Assembly: GCA_021801345.1 (NCBI GenBank)
Contig: JAJYYA010000005.1
Span: 1 to 64,000, forward strand
Reading direction: 5' to 3'
DNA length: 64,000 bases
Source: Nitrospirota bacterium
Lineage (GTDB): Bacteria > Nitrospirota > Leptospirillia > Leptospirillales > Leptospirillaceae
Shown: positions 1 through 8,657 of the stretch, one piece after another
Layout of the letters: each line of letters begins with the position of its first letter
Position numbering within the stretch: the stretch's first letter is position 1
The notes under the pieces: model-generated
Told to the model about the DNA's origin: nothing
The model's input: the letters and a program-made list of their open reading frames with translations, nothing else
Database searches by the model: none
Program-made: the position numbers and the translations under genes

Positions 1-783
1 CTCCTCAATGTTCTGCACGTTGTCACCGCCTACACCAGAATCTGCAAAAATCCCGAAGGAGAGGTCGTTCCCCGGACGGTCATCTTCGCCGGGAAGGCTG
101 CGCCCGGATATGCCACGGCAAAGCTCATCATCAAGCTGATAAACGATGTGGCCGAGATCGTCAACCACGACCATCGGGTTGCCGGTCGTCTGAAGGTCGC
201 CTTTATCCCCAACTACAGCGTCTCGAACGCCGAGATCATCATCCCGGCGGCCGACCTCTCGGAGCAGATCTCGACCGCCGGCACGGAGGCCTCGGGGACG
301 GGCAACATGAAGCTTGCGATGAACGGCGCGCTAACGATCGGGACGCTCGACGGGGCCAACGTCGAGATACGACGCGAGGTGGGGGAGGAGAACCTCTTTA
401 TCTTCGGGCTGACGGCGGCCGAGGTTCTCGAGATCAAACGGACCGGATACTCCCCAGGATCCTACTACGAGGCGAACGAGGAGCTTCGGTCGATCCTCGA
501 CATGATCGCCTCCGGCTACTTCTCTCCGGACGACCCGAACCGGTTTAAGCCGCTCGTGGAGGGACTGCTAAGAAACGACGCCTATCTGCTCCTGGCCGAC
601 TACGCCTCCTACATCGAGGCACAGAAGGCGGTGGAGACGCTCTTCAGGGATCCCGATCAATGGATCCGGAAGGCGATTCTCAATGTGGCGCGGATGGGGC
701 CGTTCTCGAGCGACAGGACGATCTCCGAATATGCCCGGGAGATCTGGGGGGCGAAGCCGGTTCTCCCGGCCTCGGGGGGCTGA
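1..783 (+). CDS. glgP: Glycogen/starch phosphorylase, C-terminal part (5' end outside window)
   Basis: This enzyme releases glucose-1-phosphate from glycogen using PLP and phosphate, in the cytoplasm. The frame is open from base 1. The translation shows the family's C-terminal signatures: FAGKAAPGYATAK, then EASGTGNMK, whose lysine is the PLP-binding residue, then NGALTIGTLDGANVEI. Only the last 260 residues are present; the family is usually 800-850 aa. It ends at a TGA just before a gene-poor stretch. The family assignment is secure; the alpha-glucan substrate is inferred from the family. Confidence 0.96.
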   Translation, partial: LLNVLHVVTAYTRICKNPEGEVVPRTVIFAGKAAPGYATAKLIIKLINDVAEIVNHDHRVAGRLKVAFIPNYSVSNAEIIIPAADLSEQISTAGTEASGTGNMKLAMNGALTIGTLDGANVEIRREVGEENLFIFGLTAAEVLEIKRTGYSPGSYYEANEELRSILDMIASGYFSPDDPNRFKPLVEGLLRNDAYLLLADYASYIEAQKAVETLFRDPDQWIRKAILNVARMGPFSSDRTISEYAREIWGAKPVLPASGG

Positions 784-964
784 GGGAGTTCCGTTTTTTT
801 CTCTCGGGAAGGCTTTCGTCGGAGGACACCCATGGGGCGGGGAGAGCCTCCGGATCTCTTCGGGGGGAGCCGCTCGGAGGGGGTCGGATAAAAAACGCAA
901 AGGGGGGTCTATGGGGGATCGGTTCCTCGCCTTCTTTTTTCAGCGCCTTCGAGGGTCCTCATCT

Positions 965-1165
965 CCTGCGCAGGTAGCCGCCTCGCGTAAGGTCATGGAA
1001 GTTTCTGACGAACGAGCCGGTCGATTCCCTCGGGAAGTCGGCGGAGGGATTCGGCTGGTATGGGAAACGATGGGGCATCGAGGTCTTTCATCGGACGCGG
1101 GAAGTCCGGGTATGGTGACCCCCCTCTTCCCTGTGCAGGGAGTCCTCTCTCGTAAGGTCAGGGAA
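965..1165. repeat. Imperfect direct repeat (36 nt, two copies) in a gene-poor interval
   Basis: Positions 965-1000 and 1130-1165 align without gaps at roughly 78 percent, sharing the core CGTAAGGTCA. The interval 784-1303 between glgP and the DUF29 gene has no convincing gene. The repeat could be a remnant of a decayed coding segment or a regulatory duplication; I cannot tell which. Confidence 0.4.
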
Positions 1166-1303
1166 TCTGGCCGATTCCTTGCGGATTCTCCGGGATGAAC
1201 AGGGAGGGTTCTCTCTTTTTAAGTCTTCGTGAAAAAAGGGATTCGCCTAGAAGATTCTTGCGATAAGGCCAGGCATGGATCCTTTTGTTCGAAGAGGGCC
1301 TCC

Positions 1304-1843
1304 CTATCCGAGACCGGAGACTCGGATCTTCGACCCGCCCTCCGGGTCCTGTGGCAGAATGTTTCCGGCCAGAACTGCCTCGGGAGCCCACGGACAGGCG
1401 GCAGGGATTCCCGCCCGGTCGAGATCGCCTCTCTTTGTGAAGTCGTCAAACGCCTGGAAGACAAGTCCTCTCGCCCTTTTCCAGGAGTCCTCGACGATCT
1501 TTGGCAACTCCCCCTTGAGCCCTGGGTTCTCCCGAAGGGTGTCCATGGCATCCTCCAGAAAGATCTCCGCATCCTTGCGCCACCGATTCTTGTTGTCGGG
1601 ATATTTTTCCAGAAGATAAGCAACTTTGATCAAGTGGGAAAAAGATTGTGAGAGAAGGTTTGTGAATTCCCGTTTTTCCGATTTCCCCATATCTTCGATT
1701 TCCTCCCCAAGAACCTCGGGATCGATTTCCGCAAAGCGGCCCTGGCGCACGAGGTCCGCAGTCTTCAACGCCCAGGAATAATAGTCTTTTCTGTAAAGTT
1801 CTCTGTTCTCCCTCAGGGATGTTTTCTTCTCAAGTACAGCCAT
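1304..1843 (-). CDS. DUF29 family protein
   Basis: This is a 179-aa soluble protein of unknown function. The N-terminal block RKDYYSWALKTADLVRQG, the acidic run DPEVLGEEIEDMGKSEKRE and the helical region with LIKVAYLLEKYPD are typical of DUF29, a family widespread in cyanobacteria and acidophiles and often near accessory genes. I chose the ATG at 1843 because GGAGG lies about 6 nt upstream; an upstream in-frame ATG at 1927 has no ribosome binding site. The C-terminus contains CPWAPEAVLAGNILP, close to the family's usual CPWT ending. No function should be inferred. Confidence 0.8.
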   Translation of the reverse strand: MAVLEKKTSLRENRELYRKDYYSWALKTADLVRQGRFAEIDPEVLGEEIEDMGKSEKREFTNLLSQSFSHLIKVAYLLEKYPDNKNRWRKDAEIFLEDAMDTLRENPGLKGELPKIVEDSWKRARGLVFQAFDDFTKRGDLDRAGIPAACPWAPEAVLAGNILPQDPEGGSKIRVSGLG

Positions 1844-2262
1844 ATTGTTCCTCCCGTCTGTCCGGAATTTGGAAAGCATCTGAATCGCTCTTTGTTTATG
1901 AGCTGTTACATGCAATAAGAATAGCACAAAACTGAATATCGATGAATAATCCCCAAGAGATCCGGACTGGGCGATCCCGTCGAAGAGGGAGTCTCGGACG
2001 AGACCGATCCGGCGGTGTGTTCTTCCTTCCTCCCGAGGGACCTCTGCAAGATCTCAGTTTTTGGGAGGGGAGAGAGGGTTCTTCTGCGACAATGTGACAC
2101 GAACGCCGGAAAAGTCTCCGAAAGTTTTCCCGGCTCCCTTTCCGAGGGGCGGGGGGGGCGCATTCGAAATCGCCGCGGGTCCTTGTCCGTCCGCATGCGA
2201 AGAGGAGGGAAGAGAGAAGAGGGGGCTTGTCGTCTGGCTGAGAAAGGGGCGCGGGCCCCTCC
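1844..2262. other. Intergenic, no gene seen
   Basis: This 419-bp interval lies between the DUF29 gene and the 3' end of the GGDEF-EAL gene, both on the minus strand. The part near 1900-1950 is AT-richer and probably carries the DUF29 promoter. I see no RNA gene, repeat or credible short ORF. Confidence 0.5.
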
Positions 2263-4695
2263 CTAACGGTCGAGAAGTGTCGGGGACGGGTGTCCCAGGT
2301 GGTAGCCCTGTCCGTAGAGGACCCCTGTCTTTTTGGCCAATTCCAGGATCGTCTCGGATTCGACATACTCTCCGATCGTGGGGATCCCGAGAGAGCGAGC
2401 GAGCGTGACGATGGCGCTGACGATCGCCCCGTCGACGGGCCCCGCCCCGGCGAGTCCCCGGATAAAATCTCCCTCGATCTTTAAAAAGTCGACGGGGAAG
2501 AAGCGCAGGTAGTTGAGGGAGGCGAATCCCGAGCCGAAGTCGTCGATGGCGAAGCGGAAGCCGCGGAGTCTGAGGTTCTGGATGAACCCTTCGAGGATCT
2601 TGAGGTTCTTGACCGTCTCGCGTTCGGTGATCTCGAAGACGACCTGTGCGGGGTCGATGCCCGTCTCCCGGACGATCCCCTCCACGGTGGGCATGAAGTC
2701 GGAGACGATGAGGGAGCGGGGGGAGAGGTTGACGAAGACAGGTCCCGAAAATCCGGTGCGGACAACCTCCGAAAAGGCCCTCTCCATGGTGAGGTAGTCC
2801 ATCCGGGCAATCAGCCCGGCCTCCTCCACCGTCTCGATGAAGTCCCCCGCCGGAACGAGGACCGAGTCGTTGTCTGAGAGCCTGAGTCGCGAGAGGACCT
2901 CGTAGCCGTAGATCCGCCCGGACTCCAGTTCGCGGATCGGCTGGAAGACCGGAACCACACGCTTTTCCGTGACGGCCCGGATGATGGTCACCTGATTTTC
3001 TCCGGCGGCCCGGAAGGCCTCGGCCACATCCTCCTCGTTGGCCTCGACGACGAGATCCTTTCCCATCTTCTTGGCCCGGTACATCATGTGGTCGGCGACC
3101 ACAAAGAGATCCCGTGCATGCCTGGCGTGGTGGGGGTAGCTTGCGATCCCCACCGAGATCGAGAGGGTGGCCGGATGGGGCACATCCGGAAGCTCGAACT
3201 TGGCCTCTCTCACGGCCCCGTGGATCCGATCGGCAAGAGTGCGTGCCTGGGCGGTGTCGGCCTCGCTTGCGATGACCGCAAACTCGTCTCCTCCGTAGCG
3301 GCAGACGATGTCTCCCGTCCGGCAGGCGTCTTCAAGGATCCGGGCGAGCGTGACGAGGACCCGGTCCCCTGCGGCGTGGCCGTAGGTGTCGTTGATCACC
3401 TTGAAGTTGTCGCAGTCGATGATCAGGAGCGAGGAGGGGCTGGCATGGCGGTCGGCCCGCCCCGTCTCGTACTCCATGAGGTCCCAGAAGATCCTCTGGT
3501 TGTAGAGACCGGTCAGGGGGTCCCGGCTTGCGTAGTACTCGATCTCCTTGGTGTAGAGATACATGGCCTTGATCGAGCCGAGGACGTTCACCACCGTTGT
3601 GAGAAGACTCTCCACGACGAGCTGGCCCGTCATGTCCCGCATCTTGCCCGCGTGGATGCCGACGCCGGCGATTCCGCCCACCTTGGGGGCATCGAGAAGA
3701 AGGGTTTTGGTCGAAAGCCTGAGGCGGTCGTCGGGAATGTCGGGCAGGGGGATCTCCGGATTGAGGACCGTGTGGACCACCGAGAAGGTCGGCAGGTCGG
3801 AGAAGAGCTTGTTTGTGCGGACTGTTTCGTCGAGGATCTTCATCATGCGCTCCCGGGTCCCGGGGGAGGGCTCGCCCTGCCAGAAGATGTCGAGGTCGTA
3901 GACCTCTTCGCGGGTCACGAAAAGAGTAAAGAGAAAGTAGCTTCCGATGACCTCGTTGAAGTCCTGGAGCATCTTCTCCACGTGGCTCTTCCAGTCGGTG
4001 ATCACGTTGGAGGTGATGATGAAGCGTTCGATCAGCCGGAGCTCGAAGGCCAGGACCCGGATCGTCCGGTCCTCCATCTTCCAGAAGAGAAGAAAGACCA
4101 CCGCCACGACGAACAGCAGGAAGACGATGGCCAGAACCAGTCCCGTCTGGGAGTGCACGATCGCCTGACGCTTGGCGATGAGCGCCTGGTCCCGGTGCTT
4201 GAACGCCCGCCACAGGCTGACGGTGAGGCCGATCATCCGGTTCTGGATGGCCGCGGGGACAAGTGTCGACCGGCCGAGAGCTTTCGCATTCACCATCTCG
4301 GCGTAGGAGTATGTGGCGTAGGAGAAAAGGGAGAGAAGGCCCCCGTGGATGCGCGCCTCCTCCGGCGAGAGTATCTCCCGGTGTTTGGCGATGGCGCTGA
4401 GAGCGACCATGGCCTGGAGCCGGTAGGCCCGGAACAGGGAGAATCGCGCGGGGGTGAGGGGAAGGTGGCCATTCTCCTCCATGACGGTGAGGGAGGTCAG
4501 CACCGACTCTGTGGCGGAGAGGGAGAGGGCGATCCGGGACTCCCGGGCGACAATCTGCCGCTTCTGGGTGTTTTCGTAGAAGAAGGCCCCGCCGAGAAGG
4601 ATCTCCGCGAAAACGGAAAGAAGGATCAGGAAGGAGAGGAGGGAGGTTCGGAAGGAGGCCCGGAAAAATCGCATGAAGGAGAGACTTCTGCCCAT
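2263..4695 (-). CDS. Membrane GGDEF-EAL protein (c-di-GMP turnover)
   Basis: The 810-aa protein has two membrane segments (about residues 15-35 and 175-195) around a periplasmic sensor-like region. A cytoplasmic linker, a GGDEF domain (GGDEF near residue 468) and an EAL domain (from about 580) follow. The cyclase motif YGGDEF is intact and has an RTGD inhibitory site five residues before it. The EAL domain reads EVL instead of EAL but keeps the glutamate, FEITE, DDFG, LKIE and GEYVE, so phosphodiesterase activity is plausible. It may be bifunctional. The ATG at 4695 follows AAAGGA; longer upstream starts add a low-complexity Pro/Ser-rich leader and look wrong. Confidence 0.92.
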   Translation of the reverse strand: MGRSLSFMRFFRASFRTSLLSFLILLSVFAEILLGGAFFYENTQKRQIVARESRIALSLSATESVLTSLTVMEENGHLPLTPARFSLFRAYRLQAMVALSAIAKHREILSPEEARIHGGLLSLFSYATYSYAEMVNAKALGRSTLVPAAIQNRMIGLTVSLWRAFKHRDQALIAKRQAIVHSQTGLVLAIVFLLFVVAVVFLLFWKMEDRTIRVLAFELRLIERFIITSNVITDWKSHVEKMLQDFNEVIGSYFLFTLFVTREEVYDLDIFWQGEPSPGTRERMMKILDETVRTNKLFSDLPTFSVVHTVLNPEIPLPDIPDDRLRLSTKTLLLDAPKVGGIAGVGIHAGKMRDMTGQLVVESLLTTVVNVLGSIKAMYLYTKEIEYYASRDPLTGLYNQRIFWDLMEYETGRADRHASPSSLLIIDCDNFKVINDTYGHAAGDRVLVTLARILEDACRTGDIVCRYGGDEFAVIASEADTAQARTLADRIHGAVREAKFELPDVPHPATLSISVGIASYPHHARHARDLFVVADHMMYRAKKMGKDLVVEANEEDVAEAFRAAGENQVTIIRAVTEKRVVPVFQPIRELESGRIYGYEVLSRLRLSDNDSVLVPAGDFIETVEEAGLIARMDYLTMERAFSEVVRTGFSGPVFVNLSPRSLIVSDFMPTVEGIVRETGIDPAQVVFEITERETVKNLKILEGFIQNLRLRGFRFAIDDFGSGFASLNYLRFFPVDFLKIEGDFIRGLAGAGPVDGAIVSAIVTLARSLGIPTIGEYVESETILELAKKTGVLYGQGYHLGHPSPTLLDR

Positions 4696-4870
4696 GGGGT
4701 AGGGTCCTTTGACGCTCTGTGGTGGGGAGAGGGAGAAGCGTCTTCCCTCCCTCTCCGGCGCCCGGAGAAGGGGGGAAGACGCATGAATGATCCAATCTCT
4801 TAAGATCATAGGGCAAATCGGAACGAAGGTAAATGGGGGGTAAACGGGAATTGAATAAGTTTTATTTAAT

Positions 4871-6022
4871 TTAAAAAAACTGCTCCGGAGAGGGTCTCCC
4901 GAAGCGCTCGGGAGAAAAAGCCCGGGCCATGGGAGTGGCGAGGCCTGTGACCATGTCGGCGAGGATTTCCCCGGTGACGGGAGCGAGAAGAATGCCGTTT
5001 CGATAGTGGCCGCCGGCGACAAAGAGTCCGGGACAGGCGGCAAGGGGCCCGAGAACGGGAAGGGCATCCTCCGAGCAGGGACGAAGCCCTGACCAGGTGT
5101 GGTGGAGGGGATGGCCGAGAATCTCCGGCGCGATCGGCGCCAAAGGAGCAAGAAACTCCAGAAGACCGGCCGGCGTAACGCGCGTCCTCGCCCCGATACG
5201 CTCCTCCGTCGCCCCGATCACCACCGTCCCGTCCTTCTTGGGGACGAAGTAGCCGTGGGGAGGGTAGAACACGACCCGCCGGTAGAAGGATCCGGGGGAT
5301 CGGACCGCCAGGATCTGGCCGTTTACCGGATGGATCCGGACGGGGGGGCCGGGGATGTCGATGGCGGAGAGGGCGGCTCCTGCGGCGAGGACGACCGCTT
5401 GGGCCTCCCGGACATTGCCCGCTTGGTCGGTTACAGAAAGCGTGCCCGAGGGGTTTCTTTCGATGCGGGAGACGGTCACCCCCTGTTCGAGGGGAACGCT
5501 CCGGCGGGAGAGGGCGCCGAGGAGGGCCTTGATGAGCCGGGGGGCAAAGACGTGTCCCTCCTTCGGGTACCAGAGGGCCGAGTCGAAGTCGCCGGTCAGG
5601 GAGGGCTCGAGGGCGCGCGCCTCCGGGGCACTCAGAAGGGTGACCGAAGGATCGATGGGGCGCTGCCAGGCGAGCCGCCGCTCGAGGAGCGCCCGGTCGG
5701 ACGCCCGGGGGGCGACGGCAAGGATCCCGTCGAGGGCGAGGTCGGGGGAAAGGCCGGTCTCCTCGATGAGACCGGAGACGAAGTCGGGGTAGAGGGCGAG
5801 GCTTTGGCGCATAAGATCGAGAAAGGGTCCGGGCCGGTCGGTTTCGTTCATGGGGCCCAGTATCCCGGCCGCGGCGTGGGTGGCAAGGCCCCCCGGCTCG
5901 GCGCGCTCGAGGATCCGCACGGTATGCCCTCTCCTTGCCAGGGCGAGGGCTGTGGCGCAGCCGATGATGCCTCCGCCGACAACGAGGATCTCTGCCTGTC
6001 GGGATTGTCCCTGTGTCACCAT
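4871..6022 (-). CDS. thiO: Glycine oxidase ThiO, FAD-dependent
   Basis: ThiO oxidises glycine to iminoglycine for the thiazole moiety of thiamine. The 383-aa protein opens with a dinucleotide-binding motif (VVGGGIIGCATALALARRG). It has the DAO-family features HAAAGILGP, TWSGLRPCSEDALPVLG and GHYRNGILLAPVTG, the last typical of ThiO. The ATG at 6022 has AGGAG close upstream. No other thi gene is adjacent, so the pathway assignment rests on family resemblance; a related D-amino-acid oxidase is the alternative. It is divergent from ugd. Confidence 0.85.
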   Translation of the reverse strand: MVTQGQSRQAEILVVGGGIIGCATALALARRGHTVRILERAEPGGLATHAAAGILGPMNETDRPGPFLDLMRQSLALYPDFVSGLIEETGLSPDLALDGILAVAPRASDRALLERRLAWQRPIDPSVTLLSAPEARALEPSLTGDFDSALWYPKEGHVFAPRLIKALLGALSRRSVPLEQGVTVSRIERNPSGTLSVTDQAGNVREAQAVVLAAGAALSAIDIPGPPVRIHPVNGQILAVRSPGSFYRRVVFYPPHGYFVPKKDGTVVIGATEERIGARTRVTPAGLLEFLAPLAPIAPEILGHPLHHTWSGLRPCSEDALPVLGPLAACPGLFVAGGHYRNGILLAPVTGEILADMVTGLATPMARAFSPERFGRPSPEQFF

Positions 6023-6058
6023 ATGCTCCTGTTCTTGCCCGGATAAGGGGGTGTTTCG

Positions 6059-6082
6059 CCGATCGCTTCTTGAGGCGATCGG
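6059..6082. promoter_or_regulatory. Inverted repeat in the thiO/ugd divergent intergenic region
   Basis: CCGATCGC at 6059-6066 and GCGATCGG at 6075-6082 form a perfect 8-bp inverted repeat with an 8-nt spacer. It lies between the two divergent starts and could be an operator or an RNA hairpin; no poly-T follows. Function is inferred from position only. Confidence 0.4.
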
Positions 6083-6158
6083 GCCGTTCCTGTAGTATCA
6101 CATTGTCCATGCGTCTTCTTCAATCGTTTCCCCAGAGGGGGCAGTCCGGGAGGGAGTC

Positions 6159-7496
6159 TTGAAGCTTTGCGTCGTAGGATCGGGGTATGTCGGGCTTGTG
6201 ACGGCCGTGGGATTTGCCGAGATGGGCCATGTCGTGGTGGGGGTGGACAACGATCCGGCGAAGGTCGAACGGCTCTCCTCCGGCCGTTCCCCCATCTACG
6301 AGCCGGGGCTTGAGGAGCTCCTTCTTCGAAATATGGAGGGCGGGCGTCTCTCCTTCACCACCGATCTGGCCCGGGGGGTTGCCGAGAGTCTTTTTTGCTT
6401 CATCGCGGTGGGCACGCCCAACGCCGACGACGGTTCGGCCGATCTCGGGACGGTCCTTTCCGTCGCCCGGGAGATCGCCCGGACGCTTACGGGATACCGC
6501 GTGGTGGTCGTCAAGTCCACCGTACCGGTCGGAACCTCGAAAAAGGTCGACCAGGTCATGCGCGAGACGCTGGGGATCGCCCCCGGGGGGACGCAGGAGC
6601 GGTTCGATGTCGTCTCGAACCCCGAGTTTCTCAAGGAGGGATCGGCGCTCGAAGATGTCCTGCGGCCGGACCGCGTGGTCGTGGGGGTGGACAACCCGCG
6701 GGTGGCGGAGCTTATGAAGGAGCTCTATGCCCCCTTCACCCGCAACGGCCACCCCGTCTACCTTATGGACGTGGCCTCGGCCGAGCTTACGAAGTACGCC
6801 GCCAACGCCTTCCTTGCGACGAAGATCTCCTTCATCAACAAGATGGCCGAGCTTTGCGACACGACCGGCGCCGACATCATGAACGTCCGCATGGGCATGG
6901 GATCGGACCGGCGTATCGGCATGCCCTTCCTCTATGCGGGAGTGGGATACGGGGGGTCCTGTTTTCCGAAGGATGTGAAGGCGCTCATCCATACGGGGGA
7001 GTCTCTCGGGATCTCGATGGGGATCCTCCGGGAGGTGGAGGCGATCAATGCCCGTCAGAAGGCGATCCCGGTCTCCCTGATCGATCGGATCTATCCCGGA
7101 AAGGCCGATCTTCGGGTGGCGATCTGGGGGGGAGCGTTCAAGGCGGAGACCGACGACATCCGGGAGGCCTCCTCCCTCGTGACAATCGACGCCTGCCTCT
7201 CCCGGGGCTACCGGGTGGCGCTTTACGACCCCGAGGCGATGGAGAATCTCCGGGGGCGTTATAAAGACAGGATCGTCTTCGGCAAGGAGCCCTACGAGGT
7301 TCTCGCCGGAGCCGATGTTCTCTGTGTTCTGACCGAGTGGCGCGTCTTCCGCACTCCCGACTGGGAGAGGGTCAAAAAATCCATGCGCCGGCCGGTGGTG
7401 ATCGACGGAAGAAACCAGTACGACCCCCGGGAGATCGCCTCCTGCGGGATCGAATGCTACGGGGTCGGGCGGGGGGAGAGAAGTTCCGCCACATAG
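6159..7496 (+). CDS. ugd: UDP-glucose 6-dehydrogenase
   Basis: Ugd oxidises UDP-glucose to UDP-glucuronate with two NAD+. The 445-aa protein has the N-terminal Rossmann motif GSGYVGLVTAVGFAEMGH, the substrate-contact segment KSTVPVGT and the catalytic cysteine in GYGGSCFPKD. The C-terminal UDP-binding domain ends near DGRNQYDP. The start is TTG at 6159, with AGGGAG just upstream. Its product is the substrate of the UDP-glucuronate decarboxylase encoded at 29.6 kb, so the two together would give UDP-xylose for surface polysaccharide. The last 40 bp overlap the convergent DUF488 gene. Confidence 0.96.
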   Translation: MKLCVVGSGYVGLVTAVGFAEMGHVVVGVDNDPAKVERLSSGRSPIYEPGLEELLLRNMEGGRLSFTTDLARGVAESLFCFIAVGTPNADDGSADLGTVLSVAREIARTLTGYRVVVVKSTVPVGTSKKVDQVMRETLGIAPGGTQERFDVVSNPEFLKEGSALEDVLRPDRVVVGVDNPRVAELMKELYAPFTRNGHPVYLMDVASAELTKYAANAFLATKISFINKMAELCDTTGADIMNVRMGMGSDRRIGMPFLYAGVGYGGSCFPKDVKALIHTGESLGISMGILREVEAINARQKAIPVSLIDRIYPGKADLRVAIWGGAFKAETDDIREASSLVTIDACLSRGYRVALYDPEAMENLRGRYKDRIVFGKEPYEVLAGADVLCVLTEWRVFRTPDWERVKKSMRRPVVIDGRNQYDPREIASCGIECYGVGRGERSSAT

Positions 7497-7858
7497 TCTC
7501 TGAGGGTCGGCAGGTGGGAGTGATCGAGGTCGGACGAGGCCGAGAGGAGCTCCAGAACCATGGGCGCCTCGGGGTCGGGGAGGCGCAGCGCCTCAAGATC
7601 CCGGAGTATGGTCGTCCGCATCTCTTCGAGTTCCCCTCTGTAGCGGCTCTGGAACGTGCCAAAGGGAACTTTGCCGGCATGGAAGGCCTCTCTCAGTTCG
7701 CGGGAGGGGGCCCACTCCTTCTTCCAGGGGACGCCTTCGAGCGCCGCCTTCGCGACGCCCCGAGGCCAGAGACGGTCGCACAGAACCGCACTCGACCCGC
7801 CCGGTCGCGGTTTTTTTAAAAAATCGTAAACTCTCGCCGTCACGATGCGTTCAATCAT
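7457..7858 (-). CDS. DUF488 family protein (YeaO-like)
   Basis: A 133-aa protein with the DUF488 signature VLCDRLWPRGVAKA near residue 27, the tryptophan-rich W-K-KEWAPS segment and the late histidines of this family. Function is unknown. The ATG at 7858 follows AGAGGA and sits 42 bp from the divergent sfsA start. The 3' end overlaps ugd by 40 bp on the opposite strand, leaving no room for a terminator between the two genes. Confidence 0.85.
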   Translation of the reverse strand: MIERIVTARVYDFLKKPRPGGSSAVLCDRLWPRGVAKAALEGVPWKKEWAPSRELREAFHAGKVPFGTFQSRYRGELEEMRTTILRDLEALRLPDPEAPMVLELLSASSDLDHSHLPTLRDYVAELLSPRPTP

Positions 7859-7900
7859 CCATCCGGTCCTCTCGTTTCCCCTTCTTCCGGGAGCTTTTCC

Positions 7901-8626
7901 GTGAGATACGATTTGCCGCTTCTTCCCGCGACCTTCCTGATGAGAGAGAAACGCTTTTCCGTTCTTGCTAGGCTTTCGGACAGCTCCGGGATAAGCCCGG
8001 AGGTCTGGTGCCACTGTCCAAACCCCGGTCGTCTCACGAGTTGTCTCGACCGGCCGGGAATCCCGCTTTTTCTTTCGCCCGTCTCCCCCAACCCCAAAAA
8101 TCCCGGAGGCTTTCTTTTTCGCACGGAGCAGTCGGAGCCACTTCCCGGCATCCGCGTCGGCATCAACCCCAATCGGGCCAATGCCCTGGCCCTTCCGGCA
8201 CTCCTTGATCCGGAGAAGGGGCTCTGTCCGAAGTGGCGCCACGAAAGTTCGGAGGTCGCCCTGGGAGAGAGGAGCCGCATCGACCATCTTTTTTCCGACG
8301 AGCAGGGGAGCCGGTGGTTTGTCGAGGTCAAGAGCGTGACCTATCGCGAGGGGGAGGCGGCGCTCTTTCCCGATGCCGTTTCGGAGCGGGCGGTCCGTCA
8401 CCTCGAAGAGCTCTCCCGACAGGTGGGGAGGGGCGACCGGGCGCTGCTTCTTTTCGTCGTCGGGAGAGGGGACTGCCGGGTTGTGGCGCCGGCCGACAGG
8501 GTCCACCCGGCCTACCGGGAGGCTCTCGTCCGAGCCCGGGCCGCAGGCGTCGACGTGCGGGGGGTGGCCTTCGTTCCCGACGATGTCGGATTTACCTTAG
8601 TCGGCGAGCTTCCGGTCGTCTTCTGA
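7901..8626 (+). CDS. sfsA: SfsA family DNA/RNA nuclease-like protein
   Basis: SfsA was named for sugar fermentation stimulation and has an N-terminal OB-like region followed by a PD-(D/E)XK-like nuclease fold. This 241-aa copy keeps HCPNPGRL near residue 45, GINPNRAN, the acidic site residue in RIDHLF, then WFVEVKSVT and FPDAVSERA. The start is GTG at 7901, because the conserved block MRYDLPLLPATFLMREKRF begins there. The physiological substrate is not known. Confidence 0.93.
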   Translation: MRYDLPLLPATFLMREKRFSVLARLSDSSGISPEVWCHCPNPGRLTSCLDRPGIPLFLSPVSPNPKNPGGFLFRTEQSEPLPGIRVGINPNRANALALPALLDPEKGLCPKWRHESSEVALGERSRIDHLFSDEQGSRWFVEVKSVTYREGEAALFPDAVSERAVRHLEELSRQVGRGDRALLLFVVGRGDCRVVAPADRVHPAYREALVRARAAGVDVRGVAFVPDDVGFTLVGELPVVF

Positions 8627-8657
8627 GGCGTGCCTTCTTGCGGCCGCAGAGTGCGGA

